Shown piece after piece: positions 56,007-63,900 of a stretch of 64,000 bases of DNA. Numbering within the stretch: the stretch's first letter is position 1; the number at the start of each line of letters is the position of its first letter. The translations under genes were made by a program, and so were the position numbers. The notes beneath the pieces are model-generated. The model worked only from the letters and a program-made list of their open reading frames with translations. It was not told the DNA's origin and did no database searches. Origin of the DNA: Planctomycetaceae bacterium (GTDB taxonomy: Bacteria; Planctomycetota; Phycisphaerae; Tepidisphaerales; Tepidisphaeraceae); assembly GCA_027487775.1 (NCBI GenBank), contig JAIYCY010000025.1, positions 273,692-337,691 of the forward strand. Reading direction: 5' to 3'.

Positions 56007-56993
56007 TTGAAGCGGATTCTGTTCATTCAGGCTTTTCGCAACAGGCGAACGACCGACGCGGATATTGCGTCGGCGGTGGATGTTTTGCGAGGCTGTCCGG
56101 GGATCGACGTTTCGTCGATCGAACTGCCAGATGCGAAGACGGCGTCGCTGTTTCGCGGGGCGCTGGAAGCCGTTCGACAGCGCGTGTTGCGGGCTCGTAT
56201 GGAGGATCAGTCGATCGACGGAGTGATCGGTGCGGGCGTGCCGGAGGGTTGGATTCATGGCGTGGCCCGCGCGCTGCGGTGCCGTGCGATCCGATTGCTG
56301 ACCGCCGACGATCGCGCGCGTGGCGACCGCGCGGGGATCGATCCGTTTCGATATCGTCTGCTCGCGCTCGTGGATGATGAATCTATTGATCGCGCGCAGG
56401 CCCGCGCAACGATCGGCGCGCGGCCGGACGATCGGGTTGTGCTGGTGCCGGGCCGTGTAACGAGAGATTCGATTCATGCGCGTGCGTTGCACGCGATGAG
56501 CATGCTGTATCTGAACGACGCGCGATTTCGCATGCTCACGCCAGCGCGGGGGGATTTTGAATCACTTATCGCCCGAGCGGAGCGACGCGGTTCTTCGGGA
56601 TTGATGATCGCCGGTGACACCGACGACATGACGCTTGCGCGGGCCGCCGACGTGGTGCTGCACGATGCCGCCGACGCGGGAGAACGCATGCCGCTCTTGT
56701 ACGCGTTGCGTGATGCGTTCGATGGTTTGAATCGAAAGGCGTGGGTGCGTGTGCGTGCAACGAATCGCGCCGGGAGTCCGGGGCGATCATGGTGGCCGGG
56801 CGCGGATGTCGGGGCGAGTGAGCCCAAATCGATCGCGCGGGCGATTTTGGATGTCGAGCAATCGGCTGTGTTGAGCGATACCGATGCGTCGATTTACGTG
56901 GAGTTGTTCGCCGGGCTTTCACGCACGGAGGCGACTCAGAGTTGGATCGATTTGTTGCGACAGTACATGAACATCAAGGAGTCTGCGGCGTGA
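56007..56993 (+). CDS. Protein of unknown function, coupled to a TIM-barrel isomerase
   Basis: 328 residues, TTG start at 56007 (KRILFIQAFRN). Alternating strands and helices, with VVLVPGRVTRDSIHARALHA and RGSSGLMIAGDTDDMTLARAADVVLHDA, suggest a Rossmann-like or GT-B fold, but no family is recognised. It ends at 56993, where the next gene's GTG overlaps by 4 bp, so the two are translated together. Upstream extension to TTG 55932 is possible but basic and unlikely. Confidence 0.55.
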   Translation: MKRILFIQAFRNRRTTDADIASAVDVLRGCPGIDVSSIELPDAKTASLFRGALEAVRQRVLRARMEDQSIDGVIGAGVPEGWIHGVARALRCRAIRLLTADDRARGDRAGIDPFRYRLLALVDDESIDRAQARATIGARPDDRVVLVPGRVTRDSIHARALHAMSMLYLNDARFRMLTPARGDFESLIARAERRGSSGLMIAGDTDDMTLARAADVVLHDAADAGERMPLLYALRDAFDGLNRKAWVRVRATNRAGSPGRSWWPGADVGASEPKSIARAILDVEQSAVLSDTDASIYVELFAGLSRTEATQSWIDLLRQYMNIKESAA

Positions 56994-57814
56994 GAAGAAG
57001 GTTGTCATTTTCGACGTTGAGTTGCCCGGGTTGGTCGGTCGGGCAGACGATCGAGCACGCGCAACGGCTGGGCTTTGGCGGAATCGACTTTCGTGGCCTG
57101 GGCGCGGAGACCGACACCACGCGGCTACCTGCATTCGTCGAGCATCTTGCCTCGACACGGGCCAAGCTGATCGAGAGCAGTCTCGCCGTGCCGTCGCTGA
57201 ACAGTTCGGTGCGATTGCTCACGGCGGATGATTCGGCGTGGCATTCGATGCTGGCGGAGTATCAGCGTCATCTGGATCTCGCCGAGGCGATTGATTCGAC
57301 GATGATCCGCGTCTTTCCGGGTCCGACTCCGGCGGGGCTTGGTCGATCCGATGCGATCGCACTGGCGCGGCGACGCCTGGGCGAATTGGTGGTACACAGT
57401 ACGTCCCGCCGGGCGAGGCCTGTGATCGAGACGCACGACCACCTTTGCACCGCGCGCGACGCCATCGACATGATCGGTCCGCACGCGCCGCAGGTTGTGG
57501 GTGTGGTGTGGGATGTCCGGCATACGTTTCGAGCAGGCGAAGCGGTTGACGAGAGTCTGGGTCTTCTTGTTGATCACATTGCTCATGTGCACTTGAAGGA
57601 TGACATTCGTACCGAGAAGGACTACAAGCCTGTGGCAGTCGGCACGGGCGAGATTCCGCTGGCGGAGATCGTCAGGGGCCTTGATCGGATCGGCTATCGC
57701 GGCTGGCTTTGTCTTGAGAGCGAAAAGCGTTGGCGGCCTGACGCACCCGAGCCGGAAGTGGCACTGCCCGCGTATGTCGAATGGATCGAGCGTTTCGACG
57801 CAGGGCTGGTATGA
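56990..57814 (+). CDS. Sugar phosphate isomerase/epimerase-like TIM-barrel protein
   Basis: 274 residues of the AP_endonuc_2 / xylose isomerase-like TIM-barrel family. Signs: LSFSTLSCPGWSVGQTIEHA, GFGGIDFRGLG, RPVIETHDHL (metal-binding Glu and His), GVVWDVRHTF, HIAHVHLKDDI (metal His) and YRGWLCLESEKRW (final Glu). The GTG at 56990 has AAGGAG at 56976-56981 and overlaps the previous stop (GTGA). The substrate is unknown. Confidence 0.85.
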   Translation: MRRRLSFSTLSCPGWSVGQTIEHAQRLGFGGIDFRGLGAETDTTRLPAFVEHLASTRAKLIESSLAVPSLNSSVRLLTADDSAWHSMLAEYQRHLDLAEAIDSTMIRVFPGPTPAGLGRSDAIALARRRLGELVVHSTSRRARPVIETHDHLCTARDAIDMIGPHAPQVVGVVWDVRHTFRAGEAVDESLGLLVDHIAHVHLKDDIRTEKDYKPVAVGTGEIPLAEIVRGLDRIGYRGWLCLESEKRWRPDAPEPEVALPAYVEWIERFDAGLV

Positions 57815-57839
57815 GTGATGTGATCTCGCGCGTGATTGG

Positions 57840-57896
57840 TTTGTTCACGCGCAAGCGGTTTGTTCACGCGCAAGCGGATTTTTCATACGCGAGCGG
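57840..57896. repeat. 19-bp tandem repeat, 3 copies
   Basis: Units TTTGTTCACGCGCAAGCGG at 57840-57858 and 57859-57877 are identical; ATTTTTCATACGCGAGCGG at 57878-57896 is a variant, and a degenerate fourth follows. The array starts 25 bp after the isomerase stop and lies in the convergent gap with dtd. Confidence 0.9.
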
Positions 57897-57927
57897 TTTG
57901 ATCGCGCGTCTTGGTTGACTCGTTCAT

Positions 57928-58446
57928 TCAGGCAGAGTCCTCGCGTGAATCGAGCAGCATGGTGACCGGCCCGTCGTTTTGGAGGGTGACGGTCATGTCG
58001 CAGCCGAATCGTCCTGTGGCGAGCTTTTGCACCCTTGGGGCACTTTGCGATTCGGCTCGGTTTTCAGAGTTTTGGTGGTTCGGCGGCGGCATGTCGATCT
58101 GCTTGCGGAGGATGTCGAGGAATCGTTCGAAAGCGGGTCGTGCTTCGTCGGGCGGCATGGCGGGATCGAAGCTGGGCCGCCTTCCTTTGGCGGTCGCGGC
58201 CGCGATTGTGAAGTTGCTGACCACAAGCAACTCTCCGGCGATCTGCTGGACATCACGATCGAACGCCCCGCCGTCGCCCGGGAAGATCCGCATCGAAAGC
58301 AGCTTTCGCGCTGTCCAGATCAAATCTTTTTCGGCGTCCCCGCGCACCAGACACGCCAGCACGAGCAAGCCGCGATCGATCTCCCCGACGCACGCGCCCT
58401 CCGAATCGACCCGCGCACGATGTACCCGTTGAATCACACACTTCAT
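57928..58446 (-). CDS. dtd: D-aminoacyl-tRNA deacylase
   Basis: 172-residue deacylase that hydrolyses D-aminoacyl (and glycyl-Ala) tRNA. MKCVIQRVHRARVDSEG starts the family, and GRRPSF and NDGPVTMLLDS carry the invariant Gly-Pro motif. Two oddities: the family S-Q-F-T motif reads S77-N-F-T80, and residues 117-145 form an extra insertion (PPPNHQNSENRAESQS), making it longer than the usual 145. The ATG at 58446 has GAGGAA upstream. Confidence 0.85.
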   Translation of the reverse strand: MKCVIQRVHRARVDSEGACVGEIDRGLLVLACLVRGDAEKDLIWTARKLLSMRIFPGDGGAFDRDVQQIAGELLVVSNFTIAAATAKGRRPSFDPAMPPDEARPAFERFLDILRKQIDMPPPNHQNSENRAESQSAPRVQKLATGRFGCDMTVTLQNDGPVTMLLDSREDSA

Positions 58447-58533
58447 CGAAGTTCCTCGCTCAGGACAGGTCTGCAGCGTCGCGTCAATGCGCGATGATCG
58501 CAAGGGCTTGCTTCGATCTTGCAGGTTCGCAAG

Positions 58534-59238
58534 ATGCTGCGAACGATGTCAGTCGAATCATCCGTCCAGACCGAGCCCGATCGATCGAACCGGACGTATC
58601 GCGCGGCAGAGTGCGCGGTCGTCTTTCTCGGATTGCCCGTTGCGCTGACCTTCCTGCGCGACATCGCCCCGCCGATCCCGATCGTTTTGGGCATCGGGGT
58701 GCTGCTGCTTATCGCGTTGCTTCGCGATCGAACATTCGACCGCTCGCAGCTCTGGAGTTTCAGGCCCGTCCTGCCATCACTGCGATGGATCGTGCCGATC
58801 TGGATCATGTGCATGCTGCTGCTCATCGCGATCGTCTGGTCGGTTCGTCCGGAAGCGCTGTTTAGTTTTCCGAGAGAGCGGACGCTGATCTGGGCGATCG
58901 TGGTGACGTTTTATCCGATCTTCAGCGTGATTCCGCAGACGATCATTTATCGCGCGTTTTTCTTCCACCGCTATGCAGATCTGTTCGGCCGAGGCTGGGT
59001 CATGGTCATCATGTCGGCGATCGCGTTCGGGCTGGCGCACATGATTTTCAAGCATTGGCTGCCGGTGGCGTTGACGCTGGTGGGCGGACTTTTGTTCAGC
59101 GAGGTCTATCGTCGCACGCGATCGGTTCCCGCCAGTGCGGCGGCGCATGCGATGTTTGGCGACGGCGTGTTTACGTTGGGTTTGGGCGCATTTTTCTACC
59201 ATGGGTCGCAACGCGTGGTCGAAACCATGATGCAGTGA
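58534..59238 (+). CDS. CPBP-family (CAAX protease-like) membrane protein, catalytic Glu absent
   Basis: 234 residues with about six membrane spans. The CPBP family is indicated by IIYRAFFFHRY, AFGLAHMIFKHWLPV and PASAAAHAMFGDG in the expected order. The first motif is normally E-E-x-x-x-R, with the two Glu polarising the catalytic water. Here it reads Q-T-I-I-Y-R (PQTIIYR), so both acidic residues are missing. The His motifs remain. It may be a scaffold or an inactive homologue. Start ATG 58534 (TTG 58519 and ATG 58546 are alternatives). Confidence 0.75.
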   Translation: MLRTMSVESSVQTEPDRSNRTYRAAECAVVFLGLPVALTFLRDIAPPIPIVLGIGVLLLIALLRDRTFDRSQLWSFRPVLPSLRWIVPIWIMCMLLLIAIVWSVRPEALFSFPRERTLIWAIVVTFYPIFSVIPQTIIYRAFFFHRYADLFGRGWVMVIMSAIAFGLAHMIFKHWLPVALTLVGGLLFSEVYRRTRSVPASAAAHAMFGDGVFTLGLGAFFYHGSQRVVETMMQ

Positions 59239-59255
59239 TAAGATGCCGAGCCGCT

Positions 59256-59337
59256 GCAGGAGTGGCGAAATTGGCAGACGCGCTGGTCTTAGGAGCCAGT
59301 GTCGAAAGACGTCGGGGTTCGAGTCCCCGCTCCTGCA
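59256..59337 (+). tRNA. tRNA-Leu (anticodon UAG)
   Basis: Acceptor stem GCAGGAG pairs with CTCCTGC; discriminator A at 59337; no encoded CCA. The anticodon stem CTGGT / GCCAG closes loop CTTAGGA, giving anticodon UAG. A long variable arm (GTCGAAAGAC) is present, as expected for leucine. T-arm CGGGGTTCGAGTCCCCG is perfect. Confidence 0.97.
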
Positions 59338-59376
59338 CTTTTCAAGATGCGCGGCTTTCTCGGGATGCCTGCATTT

Positions 59377-59433
59377 CCCGAAGCACCCGAAGCGCCCAAA
59401 GCAGAAGCACCCGAAGCAGAAGCGCCCGAAGCA
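59377..59433. repeat. 9-bp and 6-bp tandem repeat after the tRNA
   Basis: Units CCCGAAGC[AG] (9 bp, five copies including one CCCAAAGCA) interspersed with GAAGC[AG] (6 bp). Located 40 bp after the tRNA-Leu. The rest of 59338-59587 shows no gene. Confidence 0.85.
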
Positions 59434-59587
59434 ATTGAGCGACACACCTCCGCACATGCGGCGACGCTGCATCAACTCTGCGTATGCAGGCTATCGCAGC
59501 AAGACTTTGCCACATCACCTTGAGACTTCACGTTGCATGACCAGGCCTCGCGTGGACGAGTTCATGGAACCCGTTGACGGAGGCGAT

Positions 59588-60805
59588 TCACGGTACGATG
59601 TCGAGCGGCGTCACGCTTGTCGCGGGCGCGATCTCGAAGCGCACGGTAGGTTGCGGGCCCACGAGGCTCACGCCGGGTGGGAGCAGCAGTCGGACCGTCC
59701 GAGTCCCGCTCGACATCGTTTCGATGTCTTCGCGGGTGAGCCTCAGATCTGCCTCTGGAAATGGTTCGAGCGTACCGTCGCGAATCTGTGCAATGACGGT
59801 TGCCGGCCCGGTGACTTCGACATTTGCCAGCGTCGGCGGGGTGATGATGACGCGTGTCGATCGTTCCTCGAGGAACGATCCTGGCATGCTGCCGTATACG
59901 ACGACGCTCGGAATGACGTATCGCAATTCAGTGGTGTCGGTGGGTTCGAGTTTGACCCTCGGGATCGTGTTTTCGACCCAGACCGCATCCGGCTCGCCTG
60001 TGGGCATGAGGCTTACCGCCTGCAACTCGATCGGCTCAGTGGAGCCCACGCGATCGAGTTCCGGGCGGCCGTCCAATTGCATGACTGCGCGCTCGATCCG
60101 GTCGACCTGCCCGCGTGGCCCCCGCACGCGAACATTCGCGACCGACGGCACCACCGACTTAAATCCGGTCAGGCCGATGGGCGCTTCGACACGGACATCG
60201 CGTTCGACGATCTGATCCACCTCGATGTTTAGCGTCGATGGTGTGACGCCCTGCACGCTCAATCGCAGGTCTGCAAAGAGATTCGCCCCGCCCAAAAGCT
60301 CAAGCACCGGCACGCGCTGAGTTCCGGGCGGAAGATCGGCAGGCAATGAGAGATACACCGGGCCGGCGACATTCTTGGCGATGCGGTCGCGCAGTCGGTC
60401 GATACTTGCCTTCGGCCCGCGGACATCAAATCGCAGGCTCGTCGGTTCTCCCGGCGTGAGTTTTGCAAACTGCCCCTCGCCCGTGACGCGCAGTTCCACC
60501 GGACGATCCAAAAGCGTCGATGGTTCGATCAGTTCGTTGTACGCCCAAAACCAAACCAATAGCGCCAGCGGAATCGTGATCAGAATGTTCACGCCCGTCG
60601 CACGCCAGTTCTCCCCGGCAAACCGCCTTCGAATCCGACTCCCCACACCCGGCGGAGGCGCAACAAACCGTCGCACCGGTGAATCGCCTGAGCCTTCAAC
60701 CAAACCCTCTTTTGTCGCGACGTTACCCACGGCAGCTGACGAACCCATCGATGGCTTCATCGACGACTGGGTGCCGGGATCGGTTGGAGACGTTCTCTCG
60801 TTCAT
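59588..60805 (-). CDS. cdaR: YbbR-domain protein, CdaR-type regulator
   Basis: 405 residues. A proline-rich cytoplasmic leader and one membrane span (GVNILITIPLALLVWFWAY) lead to repeated YbbR-like beta domains outside the cell. Strand signatures are LRFDVRGPKASIDRL, NVRVRGPRGQVDRI and NVEVTGPATVIAQI, each about 90 residues apart. CdaR binds and modulates the cyclase CdaA. Its ATG overlaps the cdaA stop by 4 bp. Confidence 0.88.
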   Translation of the reverse strand: MNERTSPTDPGTQSSMKPSMGSSAAVGNVATKEGLVEGSGDSPVRRFVAPPPGVGSRIRRRFAGENWRATGVNILITIPLALLVWFWAYNELIEPSTLLDRPVELRVTGEGQFAKLTPGEPTSLRFDVRGPKASIDRLRDRIAKNVAGPVYLSLPADLPPGTQRVPVLELLGGANLFADLRLSVQGVTPSTLNIEVDQIVERDVRVEAPIGLTGFKSVVPSVANVRVRGPRGQVDRIERAVMQLDGRPELDRVGSTEPIELQAVSLMPTGEPDAVWVENTIPRVKLEPTDTTELRYVIPSVVVYGSMPGSFLEERSTRVIITPPTLANVEVTGPATVIAQIRDGTLEPFPEADLRLTREDIETMSSGTRTVRLLLPPGVSLVGPQPTVRFEIAPATSVTPLDIVP

Positions 60806-61635
60806 GCCGCCTCCTGTTGCACATCATCACTCACCACACCCGCTCGATATCCGCCCGCTCCCAGCAACTCGCCCAGCATCTCGCGCAGGGCTTCAGGCGT
60901 CAGCTTCCTGATCAAAACCCCTCGCTCGGCGATGCTCATGTCACCCGTCTCTTCGCTCACCACGAGCACCACGGCGTCCGTCTCCTGACTCAACCCCACC
61001 GCCGCGCGGTGCCGACTCCCAAGCTCGCGTTCCAATTCATCGCTCTCAGCCAGCGGAAACTGCACGCCCGCAAACATGACACGCCCGCCCACGACCACGA
61101 CGCCCAGATCATGCAAAGGCGAATTCGGGAAGAAGATCGTCTGGAGCAGAGGCGCTGAAAGCTCGGCGTTCACGCGCGTCGCATTTTCCGTCAACGCTCC
61201 CAGTCCCACCTCACGCTCGATCGCCACCAGCATTCCGATCTTTCGTTTAGAGCAGAAAATCGCAGAGTCCACCAGTTGCTCGATATCACGACCGATCTGT
61301 GTCCGACTCCCGCGAAACAGCCTCGCCTCACCGATCCGCGTCAGCGCCCGACGAAGCTCTGGCTGAAACACAACGACGATCGCAAACGTCGCCACCAGAA
61401 GGACTTTTTCATACAGGAACGTGATGATCCCCGTATCAATGATCCCCGAGAGCAGACGCACGACCAGATAAAGCGTGATGAGGACGAAAAAGATCCCCTT
61501 AAACAGACGCGCGCCACGCGTGCCTTGCAGAAACTGTACCACCCAGTAAATCACCCCGCCGATCAGCAGCAGTTCGAGAATCGCGCGCCAGCCGTAGGAC
61601 TGGATGGCGTCGATGAATGAACTGAAAGTGACCAT
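60802..61635 (-). CDS. cdaA: Diadenylate cyclase CdaA with altered DGA motif
   Basis: 277-residue membrane-bound c-di-AMP synthase. Three N-terminal spans (for example LELLLIGGVIYWVVQFLQ and a span around KGIFFVLITLYLVVRLL) precede a DAC domain. The motif RHRAAVG (R208-H-R210) and VVSEETGDMSIA are intact, but the DGA metal motif (PLHDGA in the family) reads P-L-H-D176-L-G. The catalytic Asp is kept. It is followed by cdaR with a 4-bp overlap. Confidence 0.92.
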   Translation of the reverse strand: MVTFSSFIDAIQSYGWRAILELLLIGGVIYWVVQFLQGTRGARLFKGIFFVLITLYLVVRLLSGIIDTGIITFLYEKVLLVATFAIVVVFQPELRRALTRIGEARLFRGSRTQIGRDIEQLVDSAIFCSKRKIGMLVAIEREVGLGALTENATRVNAELSAPLLQTIFFPNSPLHDLGVVVVGGRVMFAGVQFPLAESDELERELGSRHRAAVGLSQETDAVVLVVSEETGDMSIAERGVLIRKLTPEALREMLGELLGAGGYRAGVVSDDVQQEAA

Positions 61636-61977
61636 GAGACGACTCGACTAAATGATTTCAATACTGCCTGCCCGGCTTTCGCACGCAAGACGCCCGCATG
61701 CCACACATCAATATGACGCTGCGCCGAGGGTTCGACTCAGGACGCGCCAGACCGACCGCGATGCACGCGACGTCCTTGCACTATATCGGCGCGCCTACCT
61801 CCGTCCTATCGGCGAATCCTCAAACTTCTCCACCCATCGCCACGTCCCATCATCCGCGGCCCTGGCATCCTGACACGCGAAGTTCGATATGGTGACACGC
61901 AGACGTTGGTTTCGTTGTTTTGAGCCAGGTCGTTTGGACCTCAGGCCAGCGATCCCTTCTTGCATCTTGGTCGTGGG
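61636..61977. other. 342-bp gene-free stretch upstream of cdaA
   Basis: No credible gene, repeat or hairpin is seen. Short plus-strand frames here lack ribosome sites and family similarity. The region should hold the cdaA promoter. Confidence 0.5.
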
Positions 61978-62217
61978 CTAGGGCTCGTCGATGCCCGATC
62001 CGCCCCACGGATTGCATCGCAGGATTCGCCACACCGACATCCGTGCACCTTTGAAGGGTCCGTGCTTTCGAATCGCGTCCAGAGCATATTGGCTGCACGT
62101 CGGATGAAACCGGCAATGCCCCCCCATGAATCTCCCGAGAGTGGCTCGATAGGCATAGATACACGTCACGAGAAGCCCGCTCGCCGTCCGTCGAACCTGA
62201 CGCCTGATCCATGACAT
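61978..62217 (-). CDS. yidD: Membrane protein insertion efficiency factor YidD
   Basis: 79-residue peripheral membrane protein that helps YidC insert membrane proteins. The hallmark cysteine motif is present: CRFHPTCSQYALDAIRKHG, followed by GPFKGARMSVWRILRCNPW and GGSGIDEP. The start ATG at 62217 (MSWIRRQ) fits the amphipathic N-terminal helix. rnpA and rpmH, the usual neighbours, are absent. Confidence 0.93.
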   Translation of the reverse strand: MSWIRRQVRRTASGLLVTCIYAYRATLGRFMGGHCRFHPTCSQYALDAIRKHGPFKGARMSVWRILRCNPWGGSGIDEP

Positions 62218-62313
62218 GTTTGAACCGTATCTGAAAAAGCGGGGCAATCGGAGACCTGAAAAAAATTTGCAACCGGGTGTAACCAAACGCGGGCCTTGCG
62301 CGTCTTATTTGTG

Positions 62314-62445
62314 AACGGGCGGCGTGACCGCCGGGGTCGACCTCCACGAGGCCGACCCGGACGGAAGGCCGAGAGACGTCCGGATTCGGCCTGAATCGTG
62401 TTGGAGCCAGGCCGGCCCTGAGATGTGTGTGTCCTCCGCCCGTTC
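62314..62445 (+). ncRNA. Candidate structured RNA with possible pseudoknot
   Basis: A 132-nt element closed by GAACGGGCGG (62314-62323) with CCGCCCGTTC (62436-62445), 10 bp. Inside: hairpin GGGTCG-A-CCTC / GAGG-C-CGACCC (62335-62359). Then GGACG (62360-62364) pairs with CGTCC (62378-62382) while GGCCGA (62368-62373) pairs with TCGGCC (62387-62392), crossing it, as an H-type pseudoknot would. An intrinsic terminator follows at 62469-62498, before cysH. It could be a riboswitch-like leader or a separate sRNA. I recognise no known family. Strand is inferred from the terminator. Confidence 0.5.
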
Positions 62446-62468
62446 CACGATCCTCCTATCCCCCTGAA

Positions 62469-62498
62469 GCCCCGGTGCGTCCTTCCCCGCACCGGGGC
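62469..62498 (+). terminator. Intrinsic terminator before cysH
   Basis: GCCCCGGTGCG (62469-62479) and CGCACCGGGGC (62488-62498) form an 11-bp GC-rich stem with an 8-nt loop, followed by CCTTTTATT. No protein gene ends just upstream on this strand, so it must terminate an RNA: the structured element at 62314-62445 is the candidate. Confidence 0.85.
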
Positions 62499-62550
62499 CC
62501 TTTTATTCATCATCGCCACGTCGACTGAGCACGACGGTCGCCCTGCTTCT

Positions 62551-62575
62551 CTGCTGCTGCTGCTGCTGCTGCTGC
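62551..62575. repeat. CTG trinucleotide repeat, 8 copies
   Basis: Eight consecutive CTG triplets between the terminator and cysH, in the cysH leader. Confidence 0.95.
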
Positions 62576-62653
62576 GCTGTTCATCTCCGCATTTCCGATC
62601 GCATCCTTCCGTGCGTGATGGCTTCATCCGCGGGTCGGTCCTACCATTCCCGC

Positions 62654-63355
62654 ATGACCGCTCGTCCCCGACCCGCTGCGCCCGATCTGTCGTCCGTCGC
62701 GTCTGACGACGCGCCCGCCATCGTCCGGGCGGCGCTCGATCATTTCGGCAGGCGGATCACGTTGAGTTGCTCGTTCGGGGGTGCGGGCGGGATGGTGCTG
62801 CTCGATTTGGCTGTGCGACATCGCGCCGAAGTCGATGTCTTTGTGCTGGACACCGACTTTCTTTTTCCTGACACCTATAAGCTGATCGACCGGGTCGAGT
62901 CGCGATACAACATCCGCGTTCGCCGGGCCAAATCGCACTTAACGCCCGACGAGCAGGCTTTGCAGTTTGGCGAGGCACTCTGGTCGCGCGAGCCCAATCG
63001 ATGTTGCGATCTTCGTAAGGTTCAGCCGATGGCGCGTGCGGTCGAGAACTTCGACGCATGGATCACCGCGATCCGGCGTGATCAGGCCTCCACGCGATCT
63101 GGCACTGACGTGCTGAGCTTCGATGAATCGTTTGGGATTTGGAAGGTCTGTCCGCTTGCGTATTGGCCTGAATCGCGCGTCGAAGCGTATGTCGCGGAGC
63201 ATGATCTGCCGATGAATCCGCTGCTCTTTGAAGGCTACACCAGCATCGGCTGCACACACTGCACGCGCAAGCCCACGAGCGACGATCCGCGTTCAGGCCG
63301 CTGGGTTGGACTTGGGAAGACCGAATGCGGCTTGCACATGCGCCCGAAAACCTGA
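62654..63355 (+). CDS. cysH: Phosphoadenylyl/adenylyl-sulfate reductase CysH
   Basis: 233-residue reductase of sulfate assimilation. The P-loop-like [15 protein letters not shown] starts the domain. Cysteines C117-C118 (NRCCDLRK) and C200/C203 (GCTHCTRKP) match the [4Fe-4S] cluster of APS-type reductases, and C225 in KTECGLH is the catalytic cysteine. The cluster suggests use of APS, although some such enzymes accept PAPS too. ATG 62654; 14 bp before cysC. Confidence 0.93.
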   Translation: MTARPRPAAPDLSSVASDDAPAIVRAALDHFGRRITLSCSFGGAGGMVLLDLAVRHRAEVDVFVLDTDFLFPDTYKLIDRVESRYNIRVRRAKSHLTPDEQALQFGEALWSREPNRCCDLRKVQPMARAVENFDAWITAIRRDQASTRSGTDVLSFDESFGIWKVCPLAYWPESRVEAYVAEHDLPMNPLLFEGYTSIGCTHCTRKPTSDDPRSGRWVGLGKTECGLHMRPKT

Positions 63356-63369
63356 GCATACCTCGCTCC

Positions 63370-63900
63370 ATGCAAGACCACGGTTTCATCCTCTGGCTCA
63401 CCGGACTCTCGGGCGCGGGAAAATCAACGCTTTCGAACGCGCTGCTGCCCAAACTCATGGCAACCGGCCGACGCGTCGAAGTCCTTGACGGCGACGTGGT
63501 TCGTACACATCTTTCAGCCGGCCTCGGCTTCTCGCGTGAGGATCGCGACACCAACGTCCGCCGGATCGGTTGGGTTGCCGACCTTGTCGCCCGTCACGGC
63601 GGGATCGCACTTGTCGCCGCCATCAGTCCGTTCCGTAGCGTGCGTGAAGAACTTAAATCGACGTACCCACGCTTCGTCGAAATCTTCATCGATGCCAGCG
63701 TCGAAGAATGCGCTCGGCGCGATGTCAAAGGTCTTTACGCCAAAGCACTCAAGGGCGAAATCCCTCATTTCACAGGCGTGTCCGACCCGTACGAGCCGCC
63801 GCTGAACCCCGACATCCACCTCCCCACCGCCGAGCTTTCCATCGACGCCTGCGTCGATCGAATCACTCAAACACTGACCAGACTCGGCTACATCAAATGA
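63370..63900 (+). CDS. cysC: Adenylylsulfate kinase CysC
   Basis: 176-residue kinase that turns APS into PAPS with ATP. Walker [10 protein letters not shown] (residues 12-20), [24 protein letters not shown] and the AAISPFRS strand (the usual FISP) are present. [20 protein letters not shown] and [11 protein letters not shown] are typical. It lies 14 bp after cysH in one operon. ATG 63370; the frame is open to 63325 but homology starts at 63370. Confidence 0.94.
   Translation: MQDHGFILWLTGLSGAGKSTLSNALLPKLMATGRRVEVLDGDVVRTHLSAGLGFSREDRDTNVRRIGWVADLVARHGGIALVAAISPFRSVREELKSTYPRFVEIFIDASVEECARRDVKGLYAKALKGEIPHFTGVSDPYEPPLNPDIHLPTAELSIDACVDRITQTLTRLGYIK

Noticed and set aside
62314..62445. SRP RNA, RNase P RNA or a known riboswitch.
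   Set aside because: The conserved cores (SRP domain IV motif, RNase P GAGGAAAGTCC, known aptamer motifs) are absent; kept as a candidate new structure only.
62218..62627. rpmH or rnpA upstream of yidD.
   Set aside because: All three minus-strand frames were read; none shows the L34 or RnpA signature.
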